64,000 nucleotides of DNA from contig DATHNW010000006.1 in assembly GCA_035485575.1 (NCBI GenBank), positions 82,124 to 146,123 of the forward strand, in the 5' to 3' direction. Below the pieces are notes generated by a model. That model had not been told where the DNA came from, made no database searches, and saw only the letters and a program-made list of their open reading frames with translations. Origin of the DNA: DASRHD01 sp035485575. Its GTDB lineage: Bacteria > Verrucomicrobiota > Verrucomicrobiia > Opitutales > Opitutaceae. The translations under genes and the position numbers were made by a program. Below, one piece after another: positions 7,177-15,989 of this stretch. Each line of letters begins with the position of its first letter. Within the stretch, counting starts at the first letter, position 1.

Positions 7177-9015
7177 GTGAAATATCTTCTCGTTTCGCAA
7201 AATCCCTTGCTGTCCCGCGGTGACGTTGAAAAGGTGTTTATGGATCTTTGGACACCGCTGGAACGTCATCTCTTGATGGAAGGCGCGGCGGTTTCCCTCG
7301 AACACAATCAGGCGCACTATGGAGAGCCGGCGCGGTTTTTAGAAGCGTTTGCACGGCCACTGTGGGGATTAGCGCCTTTTGCCGCGGGAGGTGGGATTTT
7401 TCATCAATGGAATGTTATTCGGGAAGTTATTGAATGCGGGGTCGATCCAGGGCACCCTAAATACTGGGGACTTGGCTCGAATAAAGATCACCGATTTACT
7501 GATTATCCCGCAATCGCTAGTCTAATGGCTTTCGCTCCCACCTGTACGTGGAAGATATTCGAGCCGAAGACCAAGGATAATATTGTGTCGTGGCTTTCGC
7601 ATATAAATACAGTCGAGCTGTACAATAATAATTGGCTATTCTTTAGGGTATTGACTAATCTGAGTCTGGCAAAAATCGGAGCTCCGTATGATCTTAGGCA
7701 AATAAATAGCGATCTAACAAGATTGGATGAATTTTATTGCGGCGAGGGATGGTATGGCGATGGAAACGAATCGCAAATCGATTATTACCTGCCCATGACC
7801 ATGCATTACTACAGTTTAATCTGGGCGGGATTGAACGCAAGCGATTCGGTATGGACGCCTCGATTTAAGGAGCGGGCGCAAGCATTCGCGCCTCAGTTTG
7901 CTGCGTGGTTTGCGAACGACGGTTCAGCCATTCCCTTTGGCCGCAGTCTCACGTATCGATTTGCTCAAGGGGCTTTTTGGGGCGCATTGGCTTTTGCGAA
8001 CGTAGAGGCTTTGCCTTGGGGCGTTATAAAAGACCTGTACCTTAAACATCTTCGGTGGTGGCTTCGGCAGCCGATATTTACTGAGACCGGAATATTGAGC
8101 GTAGGATATGGATATCCGAACTTAAGCATGGCGGAGGATTATAACGGCCCAGGATCGCCGTATTGGGCGTTTAAGATATTTCTTCCCTTAGCATTACCCT
8201 CGTCCCATCCATTTTGGCAAGCCGAGCCCTCGGCCCAAAAGCGCACGAAAATATCCCTTCAGAGGCGCCCTGGATTCATTATCAACCATGATGAGGCAAA
8301 CGACCATCTTTGGGCTTTATCGAGTAATCGATCGATTTTTCGAGGACTGCGTCATGCCACCCAGAAATATTCCAAATTCGTCTATTCTGCAACATTCGGA
8401 TTTTCGACGCCAATCGGAGGAACACGTCCAGAGAATGGGGCGGGAGACAGCACCCTTTTGCTTAGCGATGACAACGACAATTGGCGCACAAGATCAGCAT
8501 CCTTGGATCAGCAGATAAATGGGCATACTCTTTATACTCGATGGGAACCATGGTCGGACGTAATCGTCGAAACGTGGTTACTCCCCGTCGATATAGGGCA
8601 CCTTCGCATTCATTACCTCAATAGTAATCGCCCGCTTTTTACATTTGAAGGAGGGTTTTGCCTAGATTATCGAGGAGAGTCTCTTGATAAGGCGATAGAG
8701 AGATTTGGTTATGCCGCGGCTTCGCTCGGCGATTCGTTTAGTGCGATCTGCGATCTTCGTAAAGAGCGCCGAGGCGAGCTCATTCAAACTGAACCAAACA
8801 CAAATATTATTTTCCCGTTGACGGTTTTGCCTGGCATATCTGGCAAGCATGATTGCGGTCAACATTGGCTTTTAACTGCTTGCCTCGGTATTCCTCAAGC
8901 CAGGAATCAACCGACTTGTATAAATTATTGCCAAAAATTCAGTGCAGTTAATTTGGATGGCGCCTGGCACATTACATTTGACCAAAAATCGATCTTTGTC
9001 TCACCAAAGAGATAA
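7177..9015 (+). CDS. DUF2264-family protein
   Basis: A 612-residue protein starting at GTG (MKYLLVSQNPLLSRGDV). The early NPLLSRGDVEKVF segment, FARPLWGLAPFAAGG (about 58-72) and the later YCGEGWYGDGNESQIDYY segment are the hallmarks of DUF2264. This family is predicted to adopt an (alpha/alpha)n toroid like glycoside hydrolases or polysaccharide lyases acting on uronic-acid-containing glycans. No signal peptide is visible, so it may act in the cytoplasm. Its place inside an operon of sugar and sulfate transferases suggests trimming or editing of a glycan intermediate. Catalytic residues are not assigned. Family membership is clear; the activity is not known to me. Confidence 0.8.
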   Translation: MKYLLVSQNPLLSRGDVEKVFMDLWTPLERHLLMEGAAVSLEHNQAHYGEPARFLEAFARPLWGLAPFAAGGGIFHQWNVIREVIECGVDPGHPKYWGLGSNKDHRFTDYPAIASLMAFAPTCTWKIFEPKTKDNIVSWLSHINTVELYNNNWLFFRVLTNLSLAKIGAPYDLRQINSDLTRLDEFYCGEGWYGDGNESQIDYYLPMTMHYYSLIWAGLNASDSVWTPRFKERAQAFAPQFAAWFANDGSAIPFGRSLTYRFAQGAFWGALAFANVEALPWGVIKDLYLKHLRWWLRQPIFTETGILSVGYGYPNLSMAEDYNGPGSPYWAFKIFLPLALPSSHPFWQAEPSAQKRTKISLQRRPGFIINHDEANDHLWALSSNRSIFRGLRHATQKYSKFVYSATFGFSTPIGGTRPENGAGDSTLLLSDDNDNWRTRSASLDQQINGHTLYTRWEPWSDVIVETWLLPVDIGHLRIHYLNSNRPLFTFEGGFCLDYRGESLDKAIERFGYAAASLGDSFSAICDLRKERRGELIQTEPNTNIIFPLTVLPGISGKHDCGQHWLLTACLGIPQARNQPTCINYCQKFSAVNLDGAWHITFDQKSIFVSPKR

Positions 9016-9072
9016 TGGCTTAAACGTAAATAATTTTAACCGATTGCAAACACAACCTGGGTTTATTCAGTT

Positions 9073-9792
9073 ATGCTTATACTTAGCAATGGAATGATTA
9101 AGTCTGGAAGCAGTCTGATGCGTCATTATACGATCGCATTAGTTGATCGGCTTTTTGCAGGAACTGGCCAAAAGGAGCTTCGACGTCTTGTGCGAGCGAA
9201 GCATTTTCATGGTTCTGGCAGTTTCATCAACCATTTGGGCGTCGCGACACTGGCCTCTCTTTTGACTATTAGTGACGAATATGGGCCTGTAATCGTGAAA
9301 GTTCATCTGAAACCAGAGCCGTTTCTACTCGAAGCGTTGCGGGCCGGTCGGATAAAAATGACCTATATTCACCGAGATCCCAGGGACGTTGTGCTGTCCG
9401 CAATGGATCACCGTGTACGATCACAGGGCACCCCTAAGCCCGTATTTACAGGCTATGGTTCAATTGAAGAATCTATATCTCATGTTCATCTCATGTGTAA
9501 GGCTGCATGTGAATGGATTTCGACCGGTTTGGCCTGCGTTGTCCGATATGATAACCTTTTATTGGCACCGGAAAAGGAGCTGTCTCGCATATGTGCATAC
9601 CTGAATTTACCCGCATCGGAGACGGATATAGAGCAAGTTATCCAAGAGGAGCGACAGATTAGGCAACCCGGTAAAAATCAGTTCAACATAGGTCAGCTTA
9701 CCCGCTTTCAAACCGAGATGTCGGAGGAGCAGCTCAAGACATGCAATCAAGGCTTGAGGGATGTTATTGTGCAATTAGGTTATTCGATATGA
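9073..9792 (+). CDS. Sulfotransferase (PAPS-dependent family)
   Basis: This 239-residue protein has the two PAPS-binding elements of sulfotransferases. The 5'-phosphosulfate loop is GMIKSGSSLM near residues 7-16, and the 3'-phosphate-binding strand-helix is YIHRDPRDVVLSA at 98-110. HLKPEP at about 78-83 may provide the catalytic histidine or lysine. Length fits a single-domain cytosolic-type enzyme. It would move sulfate from PAPS onto a hydroxyl of a sugar or peptide. It sits fourth in the glycosyl operon, 57 bp after the DUF2264 gene and 21 bp before a GT2-type enzyme. No PAPS synthesis genes are in the window, so the donor must come from elsewhere. Confidence 0.8.
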   Translation: MLILSNGMIKSGSSLMRHYTIALVDRLFAGTGQKELRRLVRAKHFHGSGSFINHLGVATLASLLTISDEYGPVIVKVHLKPEPFLLEALRAGRIKMTYIHRDPRDVVLSAMDHRVRSQGTPKPVFTGYGSIEESISHVHLMCKAACEWISTGLACVVRYDNLLLAPEKELSRICAYLNLPASETDIEQVIQEERQIRQPGKNQFNIGQLTRFQTEMSEEQLKTCNQGLRDVIVQLGYSI

Positions 9793-9813
9793 TTTAAACT
9801 CAGCCTGCTTTCC

Positions 9814-10584
9814 ATGAATACCACGGGGCAATCACGACGAATATCTTTTTGCACTACTTGCTCGAATCGACTTAATCAATTATCTCAGGTATTTGATAAG
9901 AATTCGAAAGCCGCAAGTGAAGAAATTGATATAGAATGGGTAGTGCTCAATTTTGGCTCATTAGACGGTCTTCATGAGTTTATGCTCGAAAGATTGCCTA
10001 GTAGTTCGAATCGGATCGTTTATGCTCAAGAATTATCGGGGCGGTCCTGGCATAGCTGCATCGCCAAGAACGCGGCTCATCAAATAGCAACAGGCGATAT
10101 CTTGGTAAACCTCGACTGCGATAATCTCATTGGAGATGCAATTCAGATAATAAGAGACTATTTTTCGCAGGGATGCCAAGCCCTCCACCTATGGAGTGGC
10201 GTTTTCGGAGATGGTACTTACGGACGAATCGCGATTCTGCGTAAGCTGTTTTATGACCTTGGGGGCTACGATGAATCTTTCTATCCAATGGGATATCAGG
10301 ACACAGATCTTTTGAAACGAGCTTCGGCGCTAGGTATTCCAGCCCTTCATAGCCGTTGCTCTGCTGCCTTTGCCATCAAAAACACCAAAGACGACAGCAC
10401 GCGTAGTTGCGCGCAAAAGGGGCATTCGTGGCGAGACTTCAATCGAATGAACAAGGAACTATCGTTTGCAAATATCGCGAATGGAAAGCTGGTCGCAAAT
10501 GCGATTACGGGACTGCAATATCCGAATGTTCGCCTTTTCCGAGGCGGCCGCGACACCAGCGAAAAACGCCCCCGCGACCTTTAG
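9814..10584 (+). CDS. GT2-type glycosyltransferase (galactosyltransferase-like)
   Basis: 256 residues with a GT-A fold pattern. An N-terminal ISFCTTCSNRLNQLSQ strand-helix precedes the metal-binding LVNLDCDN (D101, D103). A C-terminal LGGYDESFYPMGYQDTDLLKRA block follows, typical of galactosyltransferase-like C-terminal domains (Glyco_transf_7C) with the catalytic Asp pair. It is the last gene of the plus-strand operon. Its stop codon overlaps by 4 bp the stop of the convergent hypothetical gene. Donor and acceptor are unknown. Confidence 0.78.
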   Translation: MNTTGQSRRISFCTTCSNRLNQLSQVFDKNSKAASEEIDIEWVVLNFGSLDGLHEFMLERLPSSSNRIVYAQELSGRSWHSCIAKNAAHQIATGDILVNLDCDNLIGDAIQIIRDYFSQGCQALHLWSGVFGDGTYGRIAILRKLFYDLGGYDESFYPMGYQDTDLLKRASALGIPALHSRCSAAFAIKNTKDDSTRSCAQKGHSWRDFNRMNKELSFANIANGKLVANAITGLQYPNVRLFRGGRDTSEKRPRDL

Positions 10585-11498
10585 CGTGCCTGCGTTGAAG
10601 TTGTCCGCCTGACGAGATATTGCTGCTGTTTGATTTGATCGGAAAAGTACTGCTGCAAGATTGGAATCTGGGCCGGCGAGAGAACGTTTGTTGCTTGGTT
10701 TAGCATTACTTGGTATTGAGGCGTCAACCCTGTCTGCGAATCGATTGAACCTTGATCTACTGCCATCGTGCGATGGAGAGGGTCGTTGGCCACGTTTTGC
10801 GAGGCAATAAGTATCTTGGCGAGAGCGCTGACTTGGTCGGAGCTTAGCGGAGTACCGGCACTCGTCATGTCGACCCCCACTTCCGATTGAATTATCATTT
10901 TGGTTTCGCTGGTTTTTTGGGTGGCCTGGACTTGAGCAAAGGTATCGGGGCCAACAAGATTTTTGATTTCATCATCGACGTCATTCGTAGCTTTGGTGAT
11001 GACACTTTTCATTGATGCTCTGTCCAAGCCGGAATCTTGCGCCGTTTCGCGCGCATCCTTTATCGCGTCGCTTCGGGCAATGAGGAGGTCCTTCACTTTT
11101 GCCAATTTATCAGGGGATAAGTTAAGTTTGGCTAGTTCTTCCCCGTACACGCGGTTAAGATCCCTTAGTTCCTGTCTATGCAAAAACGCAGCATATCCTG
11201 GGTCATTGCGGAGCTTACTGTCTGAGGCGTTACGCGAAACGCGTGGCCTTGTTGAATTCGCTGCATCAGCTTTACGCCGGGAATCCTTTTGAGCTTCAAG
11301 AAGCGCTTCTTCAGCCTTAGCGAGATGATCTTTCAGTTCGGTCAGTTGATTTTGTTGGTCATGATCACTTACTGTCATGGCGCCAATCTTCGTATGGAGC
11401 TCAGTGATTTCTTTTTCTTGTTCACTGCCATGGAATGAGAGATAGCCGCAAGCGATCAGCGTAGCGATGACCATCAACCATAAAACACGATGATACAT
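10581..11498 (-). CDS. Membrane-anchored coiled-coil hypothetical protein
   Basis: 305 residues. A single N-terminal hydrophobic segment (about residues 5-22, containing a Cys but no good lipobox) is followed by a heptad-like coiled coil up to about residue 85. A helical domain rich in Lys/Asp/Gln follows. The C-terminal half holds repeated helices with LSPDKLAKVKDLL and LSPAQIPILQQYF; these resemble the growth-sensing or adhesion helices seen in many envelope proteins of unknown function. I do not recognise the family. It faces the TPR-like gene on the same strand, with 73 bp between them, so they may form a small transcription unit. It probably sits in the inner membrane facing the periplasm. 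Confidence 0.6.
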   Translation of the reverse strand: MYHRVLWLMVIATLIACGYLSFHGSEQEKEITELHTKIGAMTVSDHDQQNQLTELKDHLAKAEEALLEAQKDSRRKADAANSTRPRVSRNASDSKLRNDPGYAAFLHRQELRDLNRVYGEELAKLNLSPDKLAKVKDLLIARSDAIKDARETAQDSGLDRASMKSVITKATNDVDDEIKNLVGPDTFAQVQATQKTSETKMIIQSEVGVDMTSAGTPLSSDQVSALAKILIASQNVANDPLHRTMAVDQGSIDSQTGLTPQYQVMLNQATNVLSPAQIPILQQYFSDQIKQQQYLVRRTTSTQAR

Positions 11499-11546
11499 AT
11501 AGCGGCTAGAAAAAATCTGGAGGATTGATTAAGGCAACATCAAATT

Positions 11547-11570
11547 ATGGCCAAATCCTCATTTGGCCAT
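11547..11570. repeat. 9 bp inverted repeat just after the TPR gene
   Basis: The arms 11547-11555 and 11562-11570 pair perfectly around a 6-base loop. On the minus strand it follows the TPR gene stop within a few bases, but there is no T-tract. It may be a weak terminator or an mRNA-stabilising hairpin. Confidence 0.4.
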
Positions 11571-11571
11571 A

Positions 11572-12693
11572 CTAACCATGCCTGGGTGTGGCTTGGTCAA
11601 ATTCATCGATTTTTTGCTTCCACTCGGCGGCCTTTGCCGGGTTGCCTGTCGCCTGATAAAGCTGCACGAGGTATTGCGCAGTGTCTTTGATGCGTGATTT
11701 AAATAATGCTGGAATGGTCGCTTCGCTCCGCTTCAAACCCATATATGCGGAGATCAGCAATGGTTCCGCCTCAGAAATTTTATTCTGACCCAATAAGCTT
11801 CTCCCCAATGCGCTCTGGGCGCTAAAAATTTGCCAGCTCCCTTTAGGAAAAACCTTGGATCGCTGCCGGAGCGATTCGCGCGCCATCGCCTCGGCATCGG
11901 TATATTTCCCTTCGTCATTTAAGGTCTGCGCAAGCTTGATTGAAAATGCGCCAATAATTCGCCCATCATTCGTTCTTAAGACGAGTTCAAGCATTTGCCG
12001 CTCAAGAGCCTCAGCTTCAGCAAACTTGTCCGCCTGCTTGAGGCGATCGTCTTGCGCATACATGCTCATGGCTTCACGCACCTTGGCATCCGCTAGGGTA
12101 GGAACCTCCAGGGCAACCCGAGTATTGTCAGTCACTCCATCTTCCGTTTTAAAAAGATGTACCGAAGAATTTTGATCATCTATACTGAATTGTGTGCCGA
12201 AGCGTTGCGGGCGGCCAATGGCCAATAGGAAACGATCTTCGCTCGCTGCGGCTAACCACATTGCATCTCTCTCTCCTTTACTGATGGCAACGACGCAGAG
12301 TTCATGAGCAAGTAAATAGTCGTTTGGTAGGTCCGAATGCTGCAAGACCATGGCTACGTGGTAATAATCGGTGCCTGTCTGTAGCTGATCCGCAAAATAT
12401 AGCTCTTTCACCCTCTTCTCTCGAGCCTGATCTTCTGCCTCGATGGCCTTCCAGTTGATAGGTTTACCATCCTTGGAAACACGATCCGATTGATCCTCAT
12501 TATACAGAAGTGTTAGCTCCTCATTGTCCTTTGGGACAGACGCAGCAGCGTCGGACGGAATTGATGGAGTGTCTGCAGCCGCGCAAGAAATAGGAGCATG
12601 AAGCGCGGCAACAAAAGATGCCAATGCCAAGATGGAGACCCTCGGGCTAGCTCTCCCTTGAAAGACGCAGGACTTTGTTTGTGAGCTGTTCAT
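11572..12693 (-). CDS. Exported TPR-like repeat protein (DUF6624-like segment)
   Basis: I start at the ATG giving MNSSQTKSC (373 residues). The ORF can extend 26 codons upstream, but this start puts a hydrophobic secretion-like stretch (SILALASFVAALHAPISCAAA) near the N terminus. The mature protein has an early region with LAIGRPQRFGTQF, resembling the GxPQxYGTQ motif of DUF6624 proteins. A C-terminal set of helical repeats follows (ALERQMLELVLR, AEAMARESLRQR, LGQNKISEAEPLL) of the tetratricopeptide type. Such proteins are usually periplasmic scaffolds of unknown function. No link to the neighbouring glycan genes can be shown. Confidence 0.6.
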   Translation of the reverse strand: MNSSQTKSCVFQGRASPRVSILALASFVAALHAPISCAAADTPSIPSDAAASVPKDNEELTLLYNEDQSDRVSKDGKPINWKAIEAEDQAREKRVKELYFADQLQTGTDYYHVAMVLQHSDLPNDYLLAHELCVVAISKGERDAMWLAAASEDRFLLAIGRPQRFGTQFSIDDQNSSVHLFKTEDGVTDNTRVALEVPTLADAKVREAMSMYAQDDRLKQADKFAEAEALERQMLELVLRTNDGRIIGAFSIKLAQTLNDEGKYTDAEAMARESLRQRSKVFPKGSWQIFSAQSALGRSLLGQNKISEAEPLLISAYMGLKRSEATIPALFKSRIKDTAQYLVQLYQATGNPAKAAEWKQKIDEFDQATPRHG

Positions 12694-12868
12694 CTGATCG
12701 CATAACGAGACATTGACGATGATCGACTTAACGTCAAGTTCACTAAATTGCATCGGTTCGTCATGCCGCAACTAAGCGCTTGGCGCCGCCGCCTCAGAGA
12801 ACAAATCGATAAATCTACCTTGAACCAAAATGAAGTTCCTTATCTAATTTTGAAATATAGCCTAACAT

Positions 12869-13519
12869 ATGATTCCAAATGGATTTTACAGCGATCTTGA
12901 TGGGATAGCTGCAAGCGATATCGAATTTGTATGTTATGGGATGCTTCGATCGGGTTCGACGCTTGTTTATCAACTTATTTCTGAAATTTATAAGGAGGGG
13001 GTAGCAAAAACGCATAAATATAGCAGTCATTTAGTGAAGACGGTAGTCTCATATCGTGATTTTCGTGATGTGGCCGTGTCATTGTGGAGGCGAATTGATC
13101 CTAAAAATATACAGAGGCGCATGAATCAAGATGAGGTTAGGCGCTTTGCCAAAAGAAGCCTGAGACAAGTCGATATTTTGGACAGATATTTTGAAAGAAA
13201 AGATGTATGTCATTTGAGGTACGAGCTGTTTGTAAATAATCCGCAGTACATTTTTTCTTCTTTAAGCGAGAAATTTAATATTGTTTTTGAAAAGTCTCTT
13301 AACGAGGCATTATGTAAAAAATATTCTTTGGATGAAAATAAGCGAATCTCAGAGGTTCTGGGTACATTCGAGCGTTGGGATGAAAAAACGCAGATACATG
13401 GCAATCATATTTATCAAGGCAAAATTGGTGGTTGGCGTGATTTCGTCGATGACCTCGATGTAGATTGCATGGAGAATATTCTTGGGCCATCATTAGTGCG
13501 TTATGGGTATTCTGTATAA
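12869..13519 (+). CDS. Second sulfotransferase-like protein
   Basis: 216 residues. The 5'-PSB-like loop YGMLRSGSTLVYQ (23-35) and the 3'-PB-like segment VSYRDFRDVAVSLW (60-73) identify a PAPS-binding sulfotransferase fold. Its sequence is clearly different from the sulfotransferase at 9.1 kb. It carries many AT-rich codons (ATA, TTA, AAA), suggesting separate acquisition. The region just upstream (12772-12868) is short and AT-rich. It stands alone on the plus strand. It may belong functionally with the glycosyl operon, but the two intervening minus-strand genes argue that it is an independent insertion. Confidence 0.7.
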   Translation: MIPNGFYSDLDGIAASDIEFVCYGMLRSGSTLVYQLISEIYKEGVAKTHKYSSHLVKTVVSYRDFRDVAVSLWRRIDPKNIQRRMNQDEVRRFAKRSLRQVDILDRYFERKDVCHLRYELFVNNPQYIFSSLSEKFNIVFEKSLNEALCKKYSLDENKRISEVLGTFERWDEKTQIHGNHIYQGKIGGWRDFVDDLDVDCMENILGPSLVRYGYSV

Positions 13520-13609
13520 GTAATGATTTCGTTCGAGCCATTACCTTGCAAGTGGGACTGTAATTTTTTTGTGCTAGGCTTATCGGTGGCGCAATATTTG
13601 CACGCTAGG

Positions 13610-14338
13610 CTAATCTAAGCCAAGTTCCTGTTGACCTAGCGCAGCAGAAATCGCTTTCACCTCGATGGGTGAAGCGGGCGCGCCTTGCTCCGGGAAATCC
13701 GGTACGCTGGCGCAGGCCCCAGGGTGGAGCCAAGGGGCCAGGTAGTGAATGTTGCTCCATGAGGCCCAAAATTCATTGGAGAGCGCGTTGGCGTGATGGA
13801 TGCGGGCCGGGATGCCCCAGAGCGTCGTGTTGATGAAGGCCATGTGGCAGGCAGTGCGGCTGATGTCGATGGCGGTCACGCGCAGCCGGCGGCGCGCGTT
13901 GGGACTCAGGGCTTCGGCAAAGGCGAGAATCATGCCGCCTGCGCCGCAGGCTGGTTCGCACAGGGTGATCGGCTCGGTGGAATCTCCCTCGTAAGATCCG
14001 GCAAGCATCTGCGCCATCAGACGGGAGACATTTGGCGGGGTGTAGAACTCGCCGCCGCGTTCCCGTGTACCCTTTGACTGCGCGTACTCGGTGTAAACTA
14101 CACCCAGAACATCGGTGAAAGGGTCGGCCTCCATGTCGATGATGAGTGCGCCGAGCGCATGTGAAAAGCCGGTGAGTTCCTCTTTCGTCCAGCGCTTTGC
14201 TTCGTCGAGGTATTCGGCTTCGCGGGTCTGCGCGGAAAACGCGCAAGCGGCGAGCAGCACGAAGGCATTGAATACCGTGGAGCGGTCGTGATGAGGAGCA
14301 ATGGCTTTGAGGTTTGAAAGGAAGGTCTCGGATTTCAT
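13610..14338 (-). CDS. N6-adenine methyltransferase-like protein of mobile-element type, lacking a visible NPPY motif
   Basis: 242 residues from the ATG giving MKSETFLSN; a 33 bp longer start at 14371 is possible. It has the helical N-terminal region and the RGGEFYTPPNVSRLMAQML segment of HsdM-like methyltransferases, and the SAM-binding CEPACGAGGMILAFAEAL motif. After the ANALSNEFWASW region, where a motif IV (N/D)PP(Y/F) would be expected, I find none. It may therefore bind SAM and DNA without methylating, or use a divergent motif. Small proteins of this kind are often found in conjugative plasmids and ICEs, which fits the transfer operon downstream. It is transcribed away from that operon. 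Confidence 0.7.
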   Translation of the reverse strand: MKSETFLSNLKAIAPHHDRSTVFNAFVLLAACAFSAQTREAEYLDEAKRWTKEELTGFSHALGALIIDMEADPFTDVLGVVYTEYAQSKGTRERGGEFYTPPNVSRLMAQMLAGSYEGDSTEPITLCEPACGAGGMILAFAEALSPNARRRLRVTAIDISRTACHMAFINTTLWGIPARIHHANALSNEFWASWSNIHYLAPWLHPGACASVPDFPEQGAPASPIEVKAISAALGQQELGLD

Positions 14339-14965
14339 CGACTGCGGAGTGCAGTCGCTTCCCTGAAACACCGTCGTGGTGGTTCATCGAGGGCGCGGCC
14401 CGCAGCTCCGGGGGTTTCCCACCCGGCACGTCGCGGAAGCCCGCTAAGGAGCGGTGCCCGCAGGGCACCCGACGAAGGGGAAGGGCTGGAGTGAAAAGGT
14501 GGAGACGCGCGAGGCGCGTACTACCTTGACGGCCGGAATAAAATGGGAAACCACGGCAAGGGCACATCTACCCGCTCATGCGGAATGGCCTTCACGCAGA
14601 CCGTGAATTTTACTTCTTTTACGGCGATATTATATAGCAGCCGGTTTATGGATAAAAACACGTGAATCGACTTTGCGCTGCCGGCAGGTTGCTGAAGAAA
14701 AAGTCGTTTTTATCGGGCCGAATTCCAACAAAACGCAGGGCCGCGAATCGCGCATCTAGCTTGTCCGGCGATAATATTATTTAACGATACAATTCGATTG
14801 CAGGTGGATAAGCAGCACGGGCGCGGCGCAATATGCCAACTCATGGCGATGGTATCGTCCTTGATATATTCAGATCGGCCTGTGCATGGTGGGCCACCGT
14901 TGCCTGTTTATAGACTACTGTAAGCGGGTAACATTAACTCACTAAATCGAATCGCACTTACTATA
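14339..14965. other. Non-coding gap upstream of the transfer region
   Basis: About 630 bp without a gene I can support. The left 230 bp are very GC-rich with several imperfect inverted repeats and a long antisense open frame that has no protein-like features. The right 350 bp become AT-richer. The region probably contains the promoter and regulatory sites of the methyltransferase-like gene (minus) and of the AraC regulator (plus). No origin of transfer or clear nick-site repeat is recognisable. Confidence 0.4.
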
Positions 14966-15931
14966 ATGAACGTTGACCACCAAGAAGTTCCCCCGGACAG
15001 CCGGCGAATAAGACCGCAAAACTATCAACCATCTCCCGAGCAGCATTTTGGGACGCGGCTCTGCCTGGGCGACAAGGTCAGCGTTTACTACGACTGCCTG
15101 AAGCCGGTTCTCTTCCCCGAGCATTCTCACAAGCACGCGGAACTGCTCCTGACCTTTGATTCGGCCCAAGCGGAGATCACCTGGCAGGGCAAAGGGGGCC
15201 GGGCGAATGCCCGGACGGTCGCCGCACATCAATTCTGCCTGATTCCGCCGAATACGCCGCATTCCTGTGATTGGAGAAACAAGGCGGATGTCGTGGTCGT
15301 GTATTTTGAAGACCGGCTTTTGAAGGAGCACGTAACGGTGCCGCTTGACACCGTCATCGTGGCCGATTTTCAGCCGCTCGCCCGGCGGGATGCCTGCCTG
15401 TGGTCACTGGAGGCCATCTTTCGCCACCTCTGCCATCGGCCCGCCGCCTCCCCGCCCAGCTTCATCGAAGGCATCGGCACAGCCCTGGCGTCGCGGATTC
15501 TCGAACAGCATTTTCAGCCGGGCCGCGCTACGGCCACGAGACCGGGACTGTCCGCTCGCGCTATGCGGGAGACGTTGGAATACATCGACGCGAACATGCG
15601 CGAGCCCATCACCGTGCCCGACCTGGCCCGGAACGCCGCGCTGGGTGTCGATCAGTTTGCAAAGCTATTGAAGGGCTCGACGGGAACGTCGCCGCTCCAA
15701 TTCCTCCTGAAGCACCGGGTGGAAAAGGCGCTGGAACTTTTGCGCACGCGGGAGTTTCGCGTGGCGGAAGCGGCCTACGAAGTCGGATTCTATGACCAGA
15801 GCCATCTCAACCGGCACTGCCAGAAATTCTTCGGGTTCACGCCCAGAAGCGTGATCAAGGCCGCAAGAATTTCCGGTTCGTCCTCAAAAAATCCGGAAAC
15901 GTCCAAGATATTCGCGGCAGCATTAGGGTAA
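14966..15931 (+). CDS. AraC-family transcriptional regulator
   Basis: 321 residues. The N-terminal cupin-like half has FPEHSHKHAELLLTF and FCLIPPNTPHSC, the ligand pocket pattern of AraC regulators. The C-terminal half holds the two helix-turn-helix motifs: ITVPDLARNAALGVDQFAKLLK and FRVAEAAYEVGFYDQSHLNRHCQKFFGFTP, the family signature. It would bind a small molecule and activate nearby promoters. It lies about 58 bp upstream of the pilin gene on the same strand, where trbB/virB11 would usually be. It may therefore control the transfer operon, which is an inference from position only. Confidence 0.85.
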   Translation: MNVDHQEVPPDSRRIRPQNYQPSPEQHFGTRLCLGDKVSVYYDCLKPVLFPEHSHKHAELLLTFDSAQAEITWQGKGGRANARTVAAHQFCLIPPNTPHSCDWRNKADVVVVYFEDRLLKEHVTVPLDTVIVADFQPLARRDACLWSLEAIFRHLCHRPAASPPSFIEGIGTALASRILEQHFQPGRATATRPGLSARAMRETLEYIDANMREPITVPDLARNAALGVDQFAKLLKGSTGTSPLQFLLKHRVEKALELLRTREFRVAEAAYEVGFYDQSHLNRHCQKFFGFTPRSVIKAARISGSSSKNPETSKIFAAALG

Positions 15932-15989
15932 AACATAGGGAGTGCAGAGCGTGTCTCGCAAAAGCGAAACGCGCCCTGCCAATCTTCCT

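Noticed and set aside
13773..14567. Long minus-strand frame overlapping the methyltransferase-like gene
   Set aside because: Arg/Pro/Leu-rich translation typical of a shadow frame in GC-rich DNA; the real gene shows clear SAM-binding motifs in another frame.
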